NCBI GenBank assembly: GCA_027475525.1
Contig: JAMWFC010000042.1
Location: 87,520 to 151,519, forward strand
Source: Macrolepiota albuminosa
Taxonomy: Eukaryota; Basidiomycota; Agaricomycetes; Agaricales; Agaricaceae
DNA: 64,000 bases
Direction of reading: 5' to 3'
Positions 23,259-35,074 of the stretch are shown here, one piece after another. Made by a program: the position numbers and the translations under genes. Under the pieces are notes generated by a model that ran no database searches, had not been told where the DNA came from, and was given only the letters and a program-made list of their open reading frames with translations. The first letter of the stretch is position 1; each line of letters starts with the position of its first letter.

Positions 23259-25578
23259 CTACGCAGTTGAATCAACAAGTCCACTGCGCTTCACTACGCC
23301 CACAAGTACATTATCAACATCCGCTAGGCTCGCTTCCTTTCTGAATATCTGCAAATAGACCTTTTCTCTGCTCGGGACACCATACTCGTCCACGCTGCTC
23401 GATCCAAGACCACAGCGTGCAATATGCCAATATTGAGGGTTCGAACCACGAGAGAACACCTCCGAGATATCAGGATCCCTTGATGTTATCAGGAAAACGG
23501 GAGAACCGTACAAGGAATAACGAAAACATACAAGGTTTGTAATTCTTCTGCACTATAAAGGTAACTTGACTTAGACGTAAAGTTGGGACTTGAGACTGTA
23601 TATTGTCCGGTGGACGTGATGTGAATGTCTGTAGGCTGAAGAATCTTCGATACAATTGGAAGTTGATCGGGGGTCAATCTGTAAAAGAATTGTGTTAGGA
23701 TGACATTTAGAGGACAGAGGAGGAATGCTCAGACGTTCTGGATAGATCCTCAGAAAGCACGGTTCCAAGGTCAAGTATAAGAGTCAACGCGTTCTGCGCA
23801 AGCTCACTAAGGGAGGTCGCCAACTCGTCATCGACTCCAATTAGTGCCAACATGGTCCTGTTGTGCTGCAAAAGGAACAAAAGTCACTGATCGATATCGA
23901 TATTATGTTTACTAGTGCTTACTATAATGTAGTATACCTTCTGGCGGGTAGTAAGGTGAGAATTATTTAATGTTGCAAGGTGTATAATAACAGAAGAAAA
24001 GACGGGCGGAAGTTGAGGGACCGCAGCATCCACCACAGATGTGACCGATGTTGACTCTGCATCATAGTTAACACAAGACGCATCCACACCGGTGGTCTGG
24101 ATGTCTCTATCTTTCTCAAATATCTCCTTGAGCGGAGGAATAGATGATTGGGTTTTTTGGTCCCCAAGCGGCTGTGTAAAATGTTCATCAGCAACACATG
24201 AAACGACAGCACCGCTCGAGTCGCTGGATATCGCGTCCATTAATGCACCTTGGTCGAGTCCTTGGGCTACCGCGGATGGGATGGGCGTGTCAAGGACACG
24301 GTTTCCTTCGTTTGTAGACTTCTCCTTGCTTTGTACCAACTCTTGCTTATTCTCCGGCAACTCAGGCTGTTTCTTGGCCCCTTTCCCAAACGTTAATGCA
24401 GTAGGCCAACCCCACTTCATATTCATGTTCATCGCAGAAATTCCAAGGAATGAATTCGAAGATATTTGACTTGGTAAATCCTTCCCGTTCAGTGCGTCAC
24501 CAACTGACGACGGCCCATCTAGAATCGATCCATCGTGTGATGGAGCTTCCAATGCCGGTGGTATTCCAGGTATTAAGCTAAGAAGATGCAGAGGAAGTGA
24601 TGTGGGGTGATTGGCTGAAAAGTATTGCGGTGAAGGCACAACGTGTGGAGGCTGGATGATGATTGATGAGACATGGTCGGGTAAATGCTGCGAGTAATCG
24701 ATAATACTAGGTAACAATGAGCGATATGAAGGATGCATTGGAATGCCTGGAATAATTCAGATAGGGAACGATATGGGTAGAAAGTGAGCACAATACCAAG
24801 GTGTTTTCCGAATTCTGCGTCTTCTTCTAAGTTCCATGACCATGCCCAGACGGTAAAGAATCTTTCTAGTTGCAGTTCTAATGCCTCCTGTCCAATTGTC
24901 GAGAGTATAGTTGTAAATGATCCATGTGTGAGCTGGGTAACTAGATTAGTCGGAGCGGCAACGGATAGATTGGCGTTATTGACCTTGAATTGCTCGTAAC
25001 CTCGTAAGATATCCGCACGTAGTGCAAGATCATGAACTGAACCTTCTTGATAGTCATACAATGGTGTATTCTTTACATCCTCTTTCCCTTTGTCGTCAAA
25101 CTTCGATTTGTTCTTGATTTTGCCTTTGCCCTTCTCAAGGGGTGCCCGGGGCACCTTCGCAAGCTCAACACTCTGTAAATTTCTTTCTGCTAGAAATTTT
25201 CGTTTTTTCTCATATACAGCGGCAAACTCACAGCATGGATCCAAAAATTTGGTTCCGGTGAAACCATGACCAAGCGCCTGTATTGAGTATGTACATTATT
25301 GCACATGTCAACATCAGTGAAGATACTAAATATAACATTCAACATATATAGTCGAAGAGGATACTTGTTACCTACTTGGAAAAGTTTACCAGCGCTTTCG
25401 CAAGGCCCACCTGCCGAAGCATTCGATCGCGTGATACAGCTTGATCCTGAGAGGTATAGAACAGAATATGTGCCTGTTCTTCTGCATCCTCATCATCATT
25501 TGAAACGTGCCCCCCACGAGGGCTTAGAGTGGGATTATAGATGGTCAGGTAGAGGAGGTTGGGGGGTATCCTGCTCAT
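23259..25578 (-). CDS. CCZ1: Vacuolar fusion protein CCZ1 (Rab7 GEF subunit)
   Basis: Starts MSRIPPNLLYLTIYNPTL, followed by DDEDAEEQAHILFYTS, VSRDRMLRQVGLAKALVNF, and a short spliced exon giving VHTQYRRLVMVSPEPNFWI. VELAKVPRAP comes after the next intron. This is the N-terminal longin domain of CCZ1. The centre is long, acidic and poorly conserved (about 24.0-24.7 kb) with MKWGWPTALTFGKG. The C-terminal exons code GSNPQYWHIARCG and REKVYLQIFRKEASLADVDNVL. CCZ1 pairs with MON1 to activate Rab7/Ypt7 on late endosomes, vacuoles and autophagosomes. Exon joins were inferred from splice sites; the N-terminus is unambiguous, the middle less so. TAG at 23259-23261. Confidence 0.85.
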
Positions 25579-25915
25579 CGTCGAGCACGGAGGATCATCA
25601 TATGTGTACGTAATCAGGTAGAACGTTGTAACGCGCCTGAAATGAAACATGTCGGATTTTGCACGTGAAGAACCAGTTTAGATGGTGACGTCCTGCAAAG
25701 CCCTGGCAGCTTGAACAGCTGCAGTTATCTTGCCAATATGCATTTTGAGCTTGATGGTGTACATCCTTACAAGCCCTTTTAGTGACTAGAGTTGCTTTTT
25801 CCTTTCTTTTACAACATTCTAAGCATCAACTATGGATGCACCTTGTACAAAGGCTAAGTAAGGGACTTATTTGGGAACCAATGCACACATGACCTAGGTG
25901 CTTACAGCCTGATAC

Positions 25916-25940
25916 TAGTGCTTAGCTATGCTAAGCACTA
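25916..25940. repeat. Perfect inverted repeat (10-bp arms, 5-nt loop)
   Basis: TAGTGCTTAG, loop CTATG, then CTAAGCACTA. It forms a strong hairpin inside the AT-rich island. Role unknown; it could be a cruciform, terminator-like or transposon-end structure. Confidence 0.6.
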
Positions 25941-26798
25941 TCTTTTTTATTTAAACAATTTTCACTTCACTTACATGCATTTTGGGGTTTGCCAAGACTC
26001 AATCTCATCATTAGCATGCCCAATACATTTGAACTAAGTGTCCATTGCCTCTGACAGTACCTAGCTACTTTTGAGCATCATCAGCTTAACCACTTTTGGG
26101 TGTCATCATTGGCAATGTCTTAACTTCGTTATTTCTCTTACTATCTTTGTTACATATCTGGAAAAACATCCATGAGGACTTTGCAAAACACCGTAACTTG
26201 ATTATTGAACTCAAAACCTCCTTTACTAGCATGGCCCTCTGACACAATATGAATCTACGCTGTTATATACATCAGAAAATAATCCCAAAGTTGTATCATA
26301 TTCCTCACCTCAATGCTTCATCTGGCATGTTTCTTTGAATTTTTTTCTTAGATACTTTTATTCTTTTTCTTAGGGCAATATGTGAGAAAGAAATACCTTT
26401 CATTTTTCAAAGGTAAAATGTCATGGAAACATTGTCTCTCTACTTGTGTTGCCATTGAGTCACTAATAACTCTCAAATCAACTCTCTCAGGGGCTCTCTG
26501 ATTGTGCTATTAGATATATGTTATAACTTTCTTGTTGTATTTGACTAAGAAACAGAATAAAAGTATCAAAGAAAAAAATTCAAAGAAAGAGATTAAATTC
26601 TTCCAAGCCTATTTCTATGAGAAATATGATTTCTATATCTTTGGACAATATAGAAAGAACAATTATAAACATTTTCAGTATGTTTACACTGGCAAAAAAG
26701 ATGGTAAAAAGATGTTATTTTATGATAGGAAACAGTTGGGAAATAAATGAAGTTTTTTTTAACTTTTATATTGAGAAAATGCTTACATATTTCTCAAG

Positions 26799-26831
26799 GA
26801 AACATGTCATGGAAGTTGCATAACATGTTTC
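26799..26831. repeat. Inverted repeat (9-bp arms, 15-nt loop)
   Basis: GAAACATGT and ACATGTTTC face each other near the right end of the AT-rich island. Could be a transposon end; no target duplication seen. Confidence 0.4.
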
Positions 26832-27206
26832 TTTTTTAATTTTTCCAAAGGAAATAGCTTCCGCTGCCAGCAGTGACATCGATCGATTTCTTCTCTGGTG
26901 ACGTCACTCGACTTGAAGTAAACAAAACGAAATCGGTACGTCAATACAGTTTCCCCGGGCCTAAAATCAGGTTTCTTCCGGAGTAAAAGCACAGGGTATA
27001 GAATTCATTTATCATGTCGGAAAGGTACTCTTGAAGTACTGGCGTATAAAAGTAACCACAAGACCGGAGGTAAGTTTTTTTCCCGAAATTGATGGGACGA
27101 TCGGCCTGGCCAAACATATGCCAACATCACTTGAGTTGTGCCGCTTGTGAAACGTCCCCATCATTTTCTGCTTGCTTTATGCTTCTGACTGCTTTGGAGG
27201 CCTATA

Positions 27207-29432
27207 ATGGCACGAAAACCTATAACCTATGCTCGCAAGAGAAACCGAAACATCAGGAAGCCTGACCAACAGACCAAATCATCACCTATCGTAACTACGT
27301 CAAACGCTGCCGAAGAAATAGCCACTTGTGAAATGCGGCGCCGAATGTTGAAGAGATCTCGTCAGACTTGGAATGCTAACACTAGTTGCTGGACAGAGAA
27401 GGCAGAACAATTTCCCAAGAAACCCAAACTGCACAACCATCGCGCGCACGAATTTCCTCAGACAGTTACTACAGTTCCCTCGATTCCGGTCGACCAACAC
27501 AGACTTTGTACACCACGTAACACTGTTCTCACTCGTGAACAGGTCTTCAAACTTGAATTATCTCGAGGTGAAGCTATACAGTCAGAAGAAAACGAATTTT
27601 CGCCTGTTCCTCCTGCGTTATCACTGGCATTTTGTAACGAACAAATCCTACCTGCACCTGGCCTTGACCGGAAATTTTTGCACAAAAGAAGCTCTAGTAA
27701 TCTCAAAGAAAATTCCATACCCCAAAAGTTGAAATTGTCTTCACAATTAAGATCTAACTCATCTGGCTCAGGCTGCCTTCGGAACTCCTCGAAACACATT
27801 GCGAAACTCAAGCATAAAATCTCTACCGAAGGAATGCTCGCTAGCCCCTTCACCTCGAAACCTTCCAGTCCGCAAAAATTGTCAACATCAACACTCTCTT
27901 CCCAGGAATCATTGCAAGGTTGCAAGGCAAGCTTGAAACGCATACTTTGTGATACGCATTTCAATCCTGGTCTCCAGTTGCATCGCACCCAAACACTGGC
28001 TCAGGCTCACAGCACCACTAATTCACCTACACCCCGGCACGAAGACGAATTGGTAAAAGCTCGCCGTCCTTCGGCACCTAGTGCTACATCACAACGTCCA
28101 GATGTTACTGCCTTGTTCTCGTCCTACAGTTCTGCAACTAATATTCGTGACCAAATTCTCTCATCGTCTGCTGACTTCTTCGTACCGTGTTTCGGAAGTC
28201 GTAATCTTGCTGTTGATTTCAACCGTCCTCCATCCCAGCTTTCTTGTAATCTTGACTATGATGAAGCGTTCTTTGCCGATGCTCTAGAGGTTTCGACTCC
28301 ACTCATGCCTAAGGGTCAGCGCTCAAGTGGCCCCACCTATTCGGCCTCGCCCGACGTAGCGGAGGGGTTGGACCTGGACACAAATTTGGATGGCCGCACT
28401 CTTCACTTGCCTGACATGCATGTTACTCGCCCTTCGTCGCTCAGTCCGGATATTTTCGGGTCTTGGGTTACTGATAGTCTCATCTCATCACCGACACTTT
28501 CTCAAGAAAGCGCATATAGTCGTAGTGAGAAAGACATGGATACTGCCTTTGAACTAGATCACGAATTCGCCAAACCCACAAGTCTCATTGCCTTATCAGG
28601 TGTAAAACGGTTGCCATCTCCGTCATACGCTGAATATCCAGAGTCACTCCAGGATCTCTTCACCAAGCTTGACCTCAGACTTGATGACGGCATGTATTGC
28701 ACGGATTCGTGTTACAGATTACTGATAAAAAGCACAAACGTTAGGGAAACCGATGCAAACTCGATCCCTAGATTCTGAGAATGACCAATCAGTAGATGGA
28801 AAGCCTCTCCAATCACCTGTGCATATTCCGCTCTCTCAGACTAAGCAGGTTGCCGTCATATCTGTAAGTGAGAAACGTACCGGGCGTGATAGGCGTGGAA
28901 CACTTCGCGCGTCCGATTTTTCCGTTTCCGGATCATCTGTCCTAGCAGGACCTCGAAGAACGAGGAGCGGGACTGTTGTTCAAGGCTCTACTCGCCCCCG
29001 CAGAGAACGAAGTGACACCATCGTCGCTAGGCCATCCAACTCAGCTTCGTCAAATTGCCTTCCCATCCCATCGAGTGCCGGCGACGTCACCATGTCCGAC
29101 AGTATCGGGGATCCTGGGCGCCGAGGAGTCGATGTGTTGATGGCCACCACTGAAGAACAAGATGAACCATGTCCGACAGTATCGGGGATCCTGGGCGCCG
29201 AGGAGTCGATGTGTTGATGGCCACCACTGAAGAACAAGATGACGAGCTTCTGCTGAAGAATAATTGGATTGACGAAGAGTGGGTTGTGGCTGCGCCACCA
29301 TCCCGGTGCTTCCTCGTCGAAAGAGGAAGGTTTTTACGGAGTGGAGGAGGCGGTTTGAACAGAGGAAGGCGTCAGGCATCTGGGGTATGGAACATGACCC
29401 TGATAATGGAGAGGATGATCCGTTGCTTCTGA
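27207..29432 (+). CDS. Unrecognised Ser-rich, probably nuclear protein
   Basis: The first exon is a long open frame of about 495 codons beginning MARKPITYARKRNRNIRKP, a basic, nuclear-signal-like start. It is Ser/Thr/Pro-rich and disordered, with no domain I recognise. A second exon continues MQTRSLDSENDQS and contains two related motifs, RRTRSGTVV and RRERSDTIVA, which look like basophilic-kinase sites. It ends with an acidic segment (ATTEEQDDELLLKNNWIDEE) and a Gly/Arg stretch. The joining intron, about 28690-28743, would use a GC donor (GCATGT); a GT donor leaves the frames unmatched, so the join is uncertain. A 77-bp duplication (29089-29242) breaks exon 2, and its removal restores one frame. 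Function not assigned. Confidence 0.65.
29089..29242. repeat. 77-bp tandem duplication (Ser-rich gene)
   Basis: 29089-29165 equals 29166-29242. It repeats codons for SIGDPGRRGVDVLMATTEEQ and shifts the frame. Confidence 0.9.
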
Positions 29433-29596
29433 AATAAATGTAGTTTGTATCGTGTTGCTTTCCATGTCTGCTTCAAAATGTTCTAGAATTATCGCTCTTT
29501 CAATGAAAAGCTTAAAAGTGTTCTAGTCGGTCATCTGCATCGCAACAACTTGCTCTTCCGTTCTTTATACTAGTTCTACTCAGTTTCATTACCTAG

Positions 29597-29750
29597 GTTG
29601 ATTTTTCGAAGTTGTTTGCATCCAATGCAGGTTTTTATCTGTACCGTATCTTTCTTACGGCGCCTTCCATGTTGTTGATTTTTCGAAGTTGTTTGCATCC
29701 AATGCAGGTTTTTATCTGTACCGTATCTTTCTTACGGCGCCTTCCATGTT
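29597..29750. repeat. 77-bp tandem duplication (intergenic)
   Basis: 29597-29673 equals 29674-29750. Confidence 0.9.
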
Positions 29751-29900
29751 GTGATTTTCTCCTGAGTTGTACGTGATGGTTTCTAGGGATCTTTCACATA
29801 GGCGGCGGCGGCGGCGGGCGGTCGCCATATAGTTAGTTAGTATCGTAGTATACTAGTTGGGCTCGAGGACACTATCTGTGTATAAAAAATGACCTAGCCT

Positions 29901-30054
29901 CAAAACAGGACTCGGTCTGAAGGCGGTAGCCCAATTCTATCTGTGGATCTTCGGTCGCTTGAAATGGCTTAGATGAACAAAACAGGACTCGGTCTGAAGG
30001 CGGTAGCCCAATTCTATCTGTGGATCTTCGGTCGCTTGAAATGGCTTAGATGAA
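29901..30054. repeat. 77-bp tandem duplication (intergenic)
   Basis: 29901-29977 equals 29978-30054. Confidence 0.9.
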
Positions 30055-30230
30055 ACCACGATTTGACAAGACAGTTCGATAATTGATATCAATTCATATA
30101 TTGCTAATTGACTGAATCATTCTTGCTGAAAGCATATACTTCCTGGCCATCAGGTTCGCAGGTTCGCAACTCGTGTGGCGTTCTAATAATTACACTACTA
30201 TAGAAGGGAACCTAGAGGGGTGGTCAATGT

Positions 30231-30384
30231 TCCATAATTTAGTCACAAGCTGACGTTCTGTACAGTGAATTGGAATGCGCCTCAAAGTCCAAGTAATACT
30301 TTCGGGGTCCATAATTTAGTCACAAGCTGACGTTCTGTACAGTGAATTGGAATGCGCCTCAAAGTCCAAGTAATACTTTCGGGG
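30231..30384. repeat. 77-bp tandem duplication (intergenic)
   Basis: 30231-30307 equals 30308-30384. Confidence 0.9.
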
Positions 30385-30714
30385 TTTGGCCGTTTCCCAG
30401 ATGATACGTGGGGAAAACTTCTCGGACCATAAAGAAGTACGCGGAAAAAAGATTTTGCTTTCTTTGTGAAGTCCAAGTCTAGCATTGCTTCTTTGATGCT
30501 GCATCTGCTCCTCCATAGAGAAAATGAATCGATTGTCATGGAGTCAGTATGTATAGACCCCGAGCTATTACTGTCCTAGCCGAAGTACCCAGGCGCCTAA
30601 CCATTGAAGACTTGGACGTTGGATCTTTAACGCTAGGGATACCATTAATGGTAGTTTTGCTACATATTTCCCGAATCGGACCGGTAACCTCGGTTACTTC
30701 CGAAGAGGTATGCA

Positions 30715-30868
30715 ATTTCGACACCACGGATGAAAGATGTCAGCCATCGTGGATGTTTTCTTGCATACAAATCGACACTGTGAGAATCGTCATTTCGACA
30801 CCACGGATGAAAGATGTCAGCCATCGTGGATGTTTTCTTGCATACAAATCGACACTGTGAGAATCGTC
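30715..30868. repeat. 77-bp tandem duplication (intergenic)
   Basis: 30715-30791 equals 30792-30868. Confidence 0.9.
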
Positions 30869-31063
30869 GAGCGGAACATGGAGCGAAGCCTTGTTCCAAG
30901 GGGTTTCCCTTCTTTCCTGTTCTCTATGTGACATGAAGACTCGGTCAGACATTACGCAGCGATTAGAAAACTGAAGCTATCAATGAGTCAGGTTATGGGT
31001 TCTCGTCATATTTTTCCGAACGTGCGAAAGAAAATGTCACATCAGCGGAGGCAAAATTGCACT

Positions 31064-31217
31064 AACCTAACCATGCAGGGTCAGTCCGACAAGTAAAACG
31101 AGATTGCATCCGGATATCGATGATCGCCGATCCTGCAAAAAACCTAACCATGCAGGGTCAGTCCGACAAGTAAAACGAGATTGCATCCGGATATCGATGA
31201 TCGCCGATCCTGCAAAA
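31064..31217. repeat. 77-bp tandem duplication (intergenic)
   Basis: 31064-31140 equals 31141-31217. Confidence 0.9.
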
Positions 31218-32021
31218 AGTTGTCCCGTCCAGTCCGCCCTTTCCCCAAGCACAAGATTGCCTGCATGCAGGGTCAGATTGGTATGGCGTCGGTTGTCTTC
31301 TCTGTTGGTGGCGTAAGTATATAACGTGGCGGCATCAAGAACCATCAGATTTACATGTATGTAGATTTATCGTAAGGTCGCAAATCGGTAGAGAAAAGAA
31401 GTACCTGGTGTTAGACGCAGTTTGTACTGAACGATGAATAAATTCTCATCATCATGCTGAAATTTCCTAGCTGATGTGGGTGGTAACTTCATGGTGGCGT
31501 AATTAATCCATGGGGGTCAATAACTAGAAGATTGAGGATTAATCGTCACAGAATGGGCAAAATCCAACTGTCGGAAATATGAAGACATTGATCATGAGCG
31601 AAGGATAAGTAGCAAATCATTATGAGTTGATAAACATTAACTTTGTACGCAGACCAAGTACCATGATATCATCATCCCCTAGAAAGTCCATATCTCCTTG
31701 TAATGGGCGTTCAGATTAAGCGGTTTTCGGTTTCCTCAGCAATAGACTAGAAAGCACCTCTTCGAATGCCTTGTTTTGAACGTACGTTCGAACTCCGAGT
31801 CGATACACGCGGTTGGTTCCGTGTATTCTGGACTCTTCCCTTACATTCGGAAATGGACTTGAAGAATTGTCCACAAAGTTTATGATTGGCAAAATATCCG
31901 GAGTCCATAAATTTTAGCACAAAATCCAAAGGCATTAAGATCGAGAAAATCATGCTGCATATGTACAAATATTAGCACCAAAAAATCAGTAGATACACAG
32001 CCTTCGGACGACTGAGGATTG

Positions 32022-33167
32022 CTACTCGTCTTCATCCCCAGCCGACTTCCACCTCAGATTGCCCTCATAAAACTCAATAAGCTGATTTGCACGTGTCAGC
32101 GGCCTCTATAGAGGAACTAATTGAGGAGACTTGCCTTCTGCGGGAAACGTTGAGAACAGAGTTTGGAGTCCTCCACAATACGATCACCGTTTTTACTGCA
32201 TGGCGTTCAGAATTAATATCAATCTAGAAGTGAAGACGCACAGAGTAAAGTATACGCGAAGGTCGCCTTCAGGTGCGCGTTCAATAGTATCAATTGTCTC
32301 CACCAACTGCTCCCAACTCTGAACACTCATATACGCCGACATATTTCCAACAACTAATTCATCTTCAAGAGGATGGGAATCTTTGTCGGGATCAGGAGTA
32401 GCTCCATTCTTCTTTGCTTTCTTGCTTGTTCTGACTTCCGAGATAGACTCCTTTGCGCTTTGAGATTTTCTCCCGCGTTTCTTGGTCGCAGTACTGACAG
32501 ACTGATCTACGTCCTCAGAAGCAGCTGATCTTCGTGGCTTCTTCGGAGATTTTGCAGCGTCCAATGACTTTCTGGCTTTTTTCTTCTTCCAGAACTCCTC
32601 AATAAGAGCCACTGCATTTCTAAACGACGCGATTAGCGCGTGGAGTACCGTGTATGAGAGACGCAGTACGTACCCGGCATCCTGTTCGTCTACCCAACTA
32701 TTCTCGCTGTTATCGTAGCCCTTCCATTTGACGAGAGACGCAGTACGTACCCGGCATCCTGTTCGTCTACCCAACTATTCTCGCTGTTATCGTAGCCCTT
32801 CCATTTGACGAATAACCCATCCTTCCCTGCAAAATAGGTGAAACAATGCGTGTCACAAAAAAAACAACACATGAAGATGATACAAAACATACTTTGGGAA
32901 AAGATCCTCTTTTTGCATCGAGAATTGCTTCAATCTCAAAACAACACATGAAGATGATACAAAACATACTTTGGGAAAAGATCCTCTTTTTGCATCGAGA
33001 ATTGCTTCAATCTCGTATTCCTCTTCTTCGTTCCTCCTTTTGCCCTCTTCATCATCAACCTCCATCGACTGTTCGTCGTTATCTTTGCTCTTTTCGTCAA
33101 CCTTGTCCTTCTGGGACCTTTCAGCATCGCTTTCTCCATCAGAGTGAACCGGTGAAACTTTTGCCAT
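32022..33167 (-). CDS. HP1-family heterochromatin protein (chromo + chromoshadow)
   Basis: Starts MAKVSPVHSDGESD with an acidic N-terminus. The chromodomain reads EYEIEAIL ... YFVKWKGYDNSENSWVDEQDA and holds the aromatic residues that cage methylated H3K9. A basic hinge follows (KKRGRKSQSAKESISEVRTSKKAKK), then the chromoshadow domain SWEQLVETIDTIERAPEGDL, VYFTL, NGDRIVEDSKLCSQRFPQK and LIEFYEGNLRWKS. It ends in DEDE at 32022. Such proteins bind H3K9me heterochromatin and dimerise through the shadow domain (Swi6/HP1). The last intron (32082-32134) has a GC donor, GCAAGT, well supported by the protein on both sides. Two 77-bp duplications (from 32656 and 32861) disturb the chromodomain exons; they look artificial. 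Confidence 0.93.
32656..32809. repeat. 77-bp tandem duplication (HP1 chromodomain)
   Basis: 32656-32732 equals 32733-32809. It repeats VKWKGYDNSENSWVDEQDA codons plus a 5' splice site. Confidence 0.9.
32861..33014. repeat. 77-bp tandem duplication (HP1 exon/intron border)
   Basis: 32861-32937 equals 32938-33014. It covers EAILDAKRGSFPK codons and the start of the next intron. Confidence 0.9.
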
Positions 33168-33568
33168 GAAGAGAAATTCTGAGAGCAGGAGCAGGAAACA
33201 AGGACGGCGCCGTGTCGAAAAGAAAGTTGAACACAGCTGTCAGTTTACACTCGTGTGAAAGGTTGCCTAAGCTGAACTTCAATTCGATCAACAAATAAGA
33301 AAGTTGAACACAGCTGTCAGTTTACACTCGTGTGAAAGGTTGCCTAAGCTGAACTTCAATTCGATCAACAAATCGTGCATCGACTTCATGGGAATTTTTG
33401 ACAGCAGTTATTGACTGTTACAATAAAAGTATTCTAATGAACATTGGAGGCACTGGCGTAGGGTAACAAAAGTAGATTTCTCAAGGAGAACTGACCCCAG
33501 ATAACGAAGAGATAGCTGGACCACTAGCAATACAAACAAGTGAAAATGGAGGATATACAACGTCGTGG
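33168..33568. other. Intergenic, HP1 promoter with duplication
   Basis: 5' flank of HP1 and 3' flank of the Y14 homologue. It contains the 77-bp duplication at 33220. Nothing else recognised. Confidence 0.45.
33220..33373. repeat. 77-bp tandem duplication (intergenic)
   Basis: 33220-33296 equals 33297-33373. Confidence 0.9.
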
Positions 33569-34418
33569 CTATCTTCGGCGACCAGGGCTCGCACTACGAC
33601 CTCTGGGTCCTCGACCTTTTTTGGGGCCAGATGGAGGAGGTCGCACAAAGGCGTAATCACACTGTACCTCCTGCTCCAAAAGAGTGGTCCCAGAAGCGCC
33701 ATCAATGGCCTTCTGGGCTTCAGCCATTGTTTCATATTCAACCAAAGCATATCCCTGGAGTGTTCAAGCGATCAAAATATATATTGTAGAAGAAAAAGCC
33801 ACACTACCTTTACATAACCCGTACGGCGGTCAAGGTTCAAATGCAAGTTCTTGATCTCCCCGAAATCGGCGAACTTGTCAGTAACATCTTCTTCTGTTGC
33901 TTCTTCATGAACATTGGTGACAAGAACTATCCATCCTTCAACAGCTGCACATTGTCAGTAACATCTTCTTCTGTTGCTTCTTCATGAACATTGGTGACAA
34001 GAACTATCCATCCTTCAACAGCTGCACAGGATTTTTTCTAAGACTGAGTTCTGATCAATTATAAGCGAGTACTCACAGCGCGCAGCTCTCGTATCAGAAT
34101 CCTTGGCATGTGTGTTCTCCACGCGATCATAGGTCTGCTCCGTAGTTACAGGTACGTCGTTGCCTCCTACACCTGAGGTAGGTCAAGGTATGTAAGATAT
34201 AATTTTGCACAAACCCGTATTTTGGAAGCCTCGGCCTCTTCTCCTCACCGCGCCACCCGCTAGAGATACTCTTCAGGCATATAGTATTTCAGGGTATTTT
34301 GGAAGCCTCGGCCTCTTCTCCTCACCGCGCCACCCGCTAGAGATACTCTTCAGGCATATAGTATTTCAGGAAAAGTGCTCAACATACCATCGTCAATGTT
34401 CATACCATCGTCCGACAT
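33569..34418 (-). CDS. RNA-binding protein Y14/RBM8A (exon junction complex)
   Basis: A multi-exon gene starting [10 protein letters not shown], then the basic motif VRRRGRGFQ and an RRM. The RRM reads [18 protein letters not shown] (RNP2 region), [31 protein letters not shown] (in pieces across an intron) and [10 protein letters not shown], with [19 protein letters not shown] and an Arg/Ser end (SPGRR). This order and the FVRPP-GP ending match Y14/RBM8A, which with Mago forms the exon-junction complex core on spliced mRNA. Its presence fits an intron-rich genome. Two 77-bp duplications (33875, 34217) interrupt exons. Removing one copy of each gives a normal short protein of about 170 residues. 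TAG at 33569. Confidence 0.88.
33875..34028. repeat. 77-bp tandem duplication (Y14 RRM)
   Basis: 33875-33951 equals 33952-34028. It repeats [19 protein letters not shown] codons and a 3' splice site. Confidence 0.9.
34217..34370. repeat. 77-bp tandem duplication (Y14 exon 2)
   Basis: 34217-34293 equals 34294-34370. It repeats the VRRRGRGFQ exon. Confidence 0.9.
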
Positions 34419-35074
34419 TTTTGGTTGGTATCAGCTGGTGGATTTGTGACGCAAAGTAACAGCGTGACAAAAGAGCTCGTTTCTGTCACCGGTTCCGGCC
34501 GGGTGGCCGTGATTTGTCATGAAACATGGACCCATATCTGGGAAAGCTCGCTCGGTAAATTTGTTTTCAAAAAAATCGCTGTTGCTGCCGTATACCCCAT
34601 ATATCTGGACCCACGTCACTGTCAGAAACAGAGGGACGCTTCTGTCCATCATTCAACTAAAATCTTTGAATTCGATGGGTACGGTAGAGGTCGATCGTAA
34701 TACGGCCCCAACCCGACCGTTAAACGAAGGTGTCTTTTGACAGCAGTCCTTATTCTGCTTCTTGCATTATGATCCCGATCGGTTGACCGTTTGTAGAAGT
34801 CAGGCCCCATAAGCCCATTTTTTCATGGCCATTTTTGCCAAAGACTTTGTGTGCCTGATATCTCCTGAAACCCTGAGTCTGGAGTCCTGATCTCGATTTG
34901 TGTTGCACAATGGGTGTGACTTGGCTCTAACACGGTTGCACACACTCTTTCATAGTCATTTTTGTCGGCCCGACTCTGCCCACCTTTAAAGCGTGTCAAA
35001 AGTTCTGATCATCCACATTCGCCTCCACCCAGTCACCCTATCTTGTTTCTCGGCTCTTGTGTCTCGTTCTAAAC
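34419..35074. promoter_or_regulatory. Divergent intergenic region Y14 / MYND gene
   Basis: Lies between the divergent start codons at 34418 and 35075 and should hold both promoters. No specific element identified. Confidence 0.4.

Larger units (their letters stand above)
25579..27206. other. AT-rich gene-free island with hairpins
   Basis: From about 25740 to 26870 the base composition is clearly more AT-rich than the flanking genes, with T- and A-runs. The short open frames (for example 26532-26750) are Lys/Asn/Phe-rich by composition and match nothing I know. Two inverted repeats are noted separately. It may be a decayed or foreign insertion; no transposon protein is visible. Confidence 0.45.
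29433..32021. other. 2.6 kb gene-free stretch with five 77-bp duplications
   Basis: No open frame with coding character or domain. It contains duplications beginning at 29597, 29901, 30231, 30715 and 31064, and a CGG-triplet run near 29800. Nothing else recognised. Confidence 0.5.

Noticed and set aside
23430..23455. GGTTCGAACC, a tRNA B-box-like sequence
   Set aside because: It lies in CCZ1 coding sequence; no A-box or cloverleaf arms are found around it.
30140..30175. Repeated GGTTCGCA resembling a tRNA B box
   Set aside because: No A box or acceptor-stem pairing at suitable distance.
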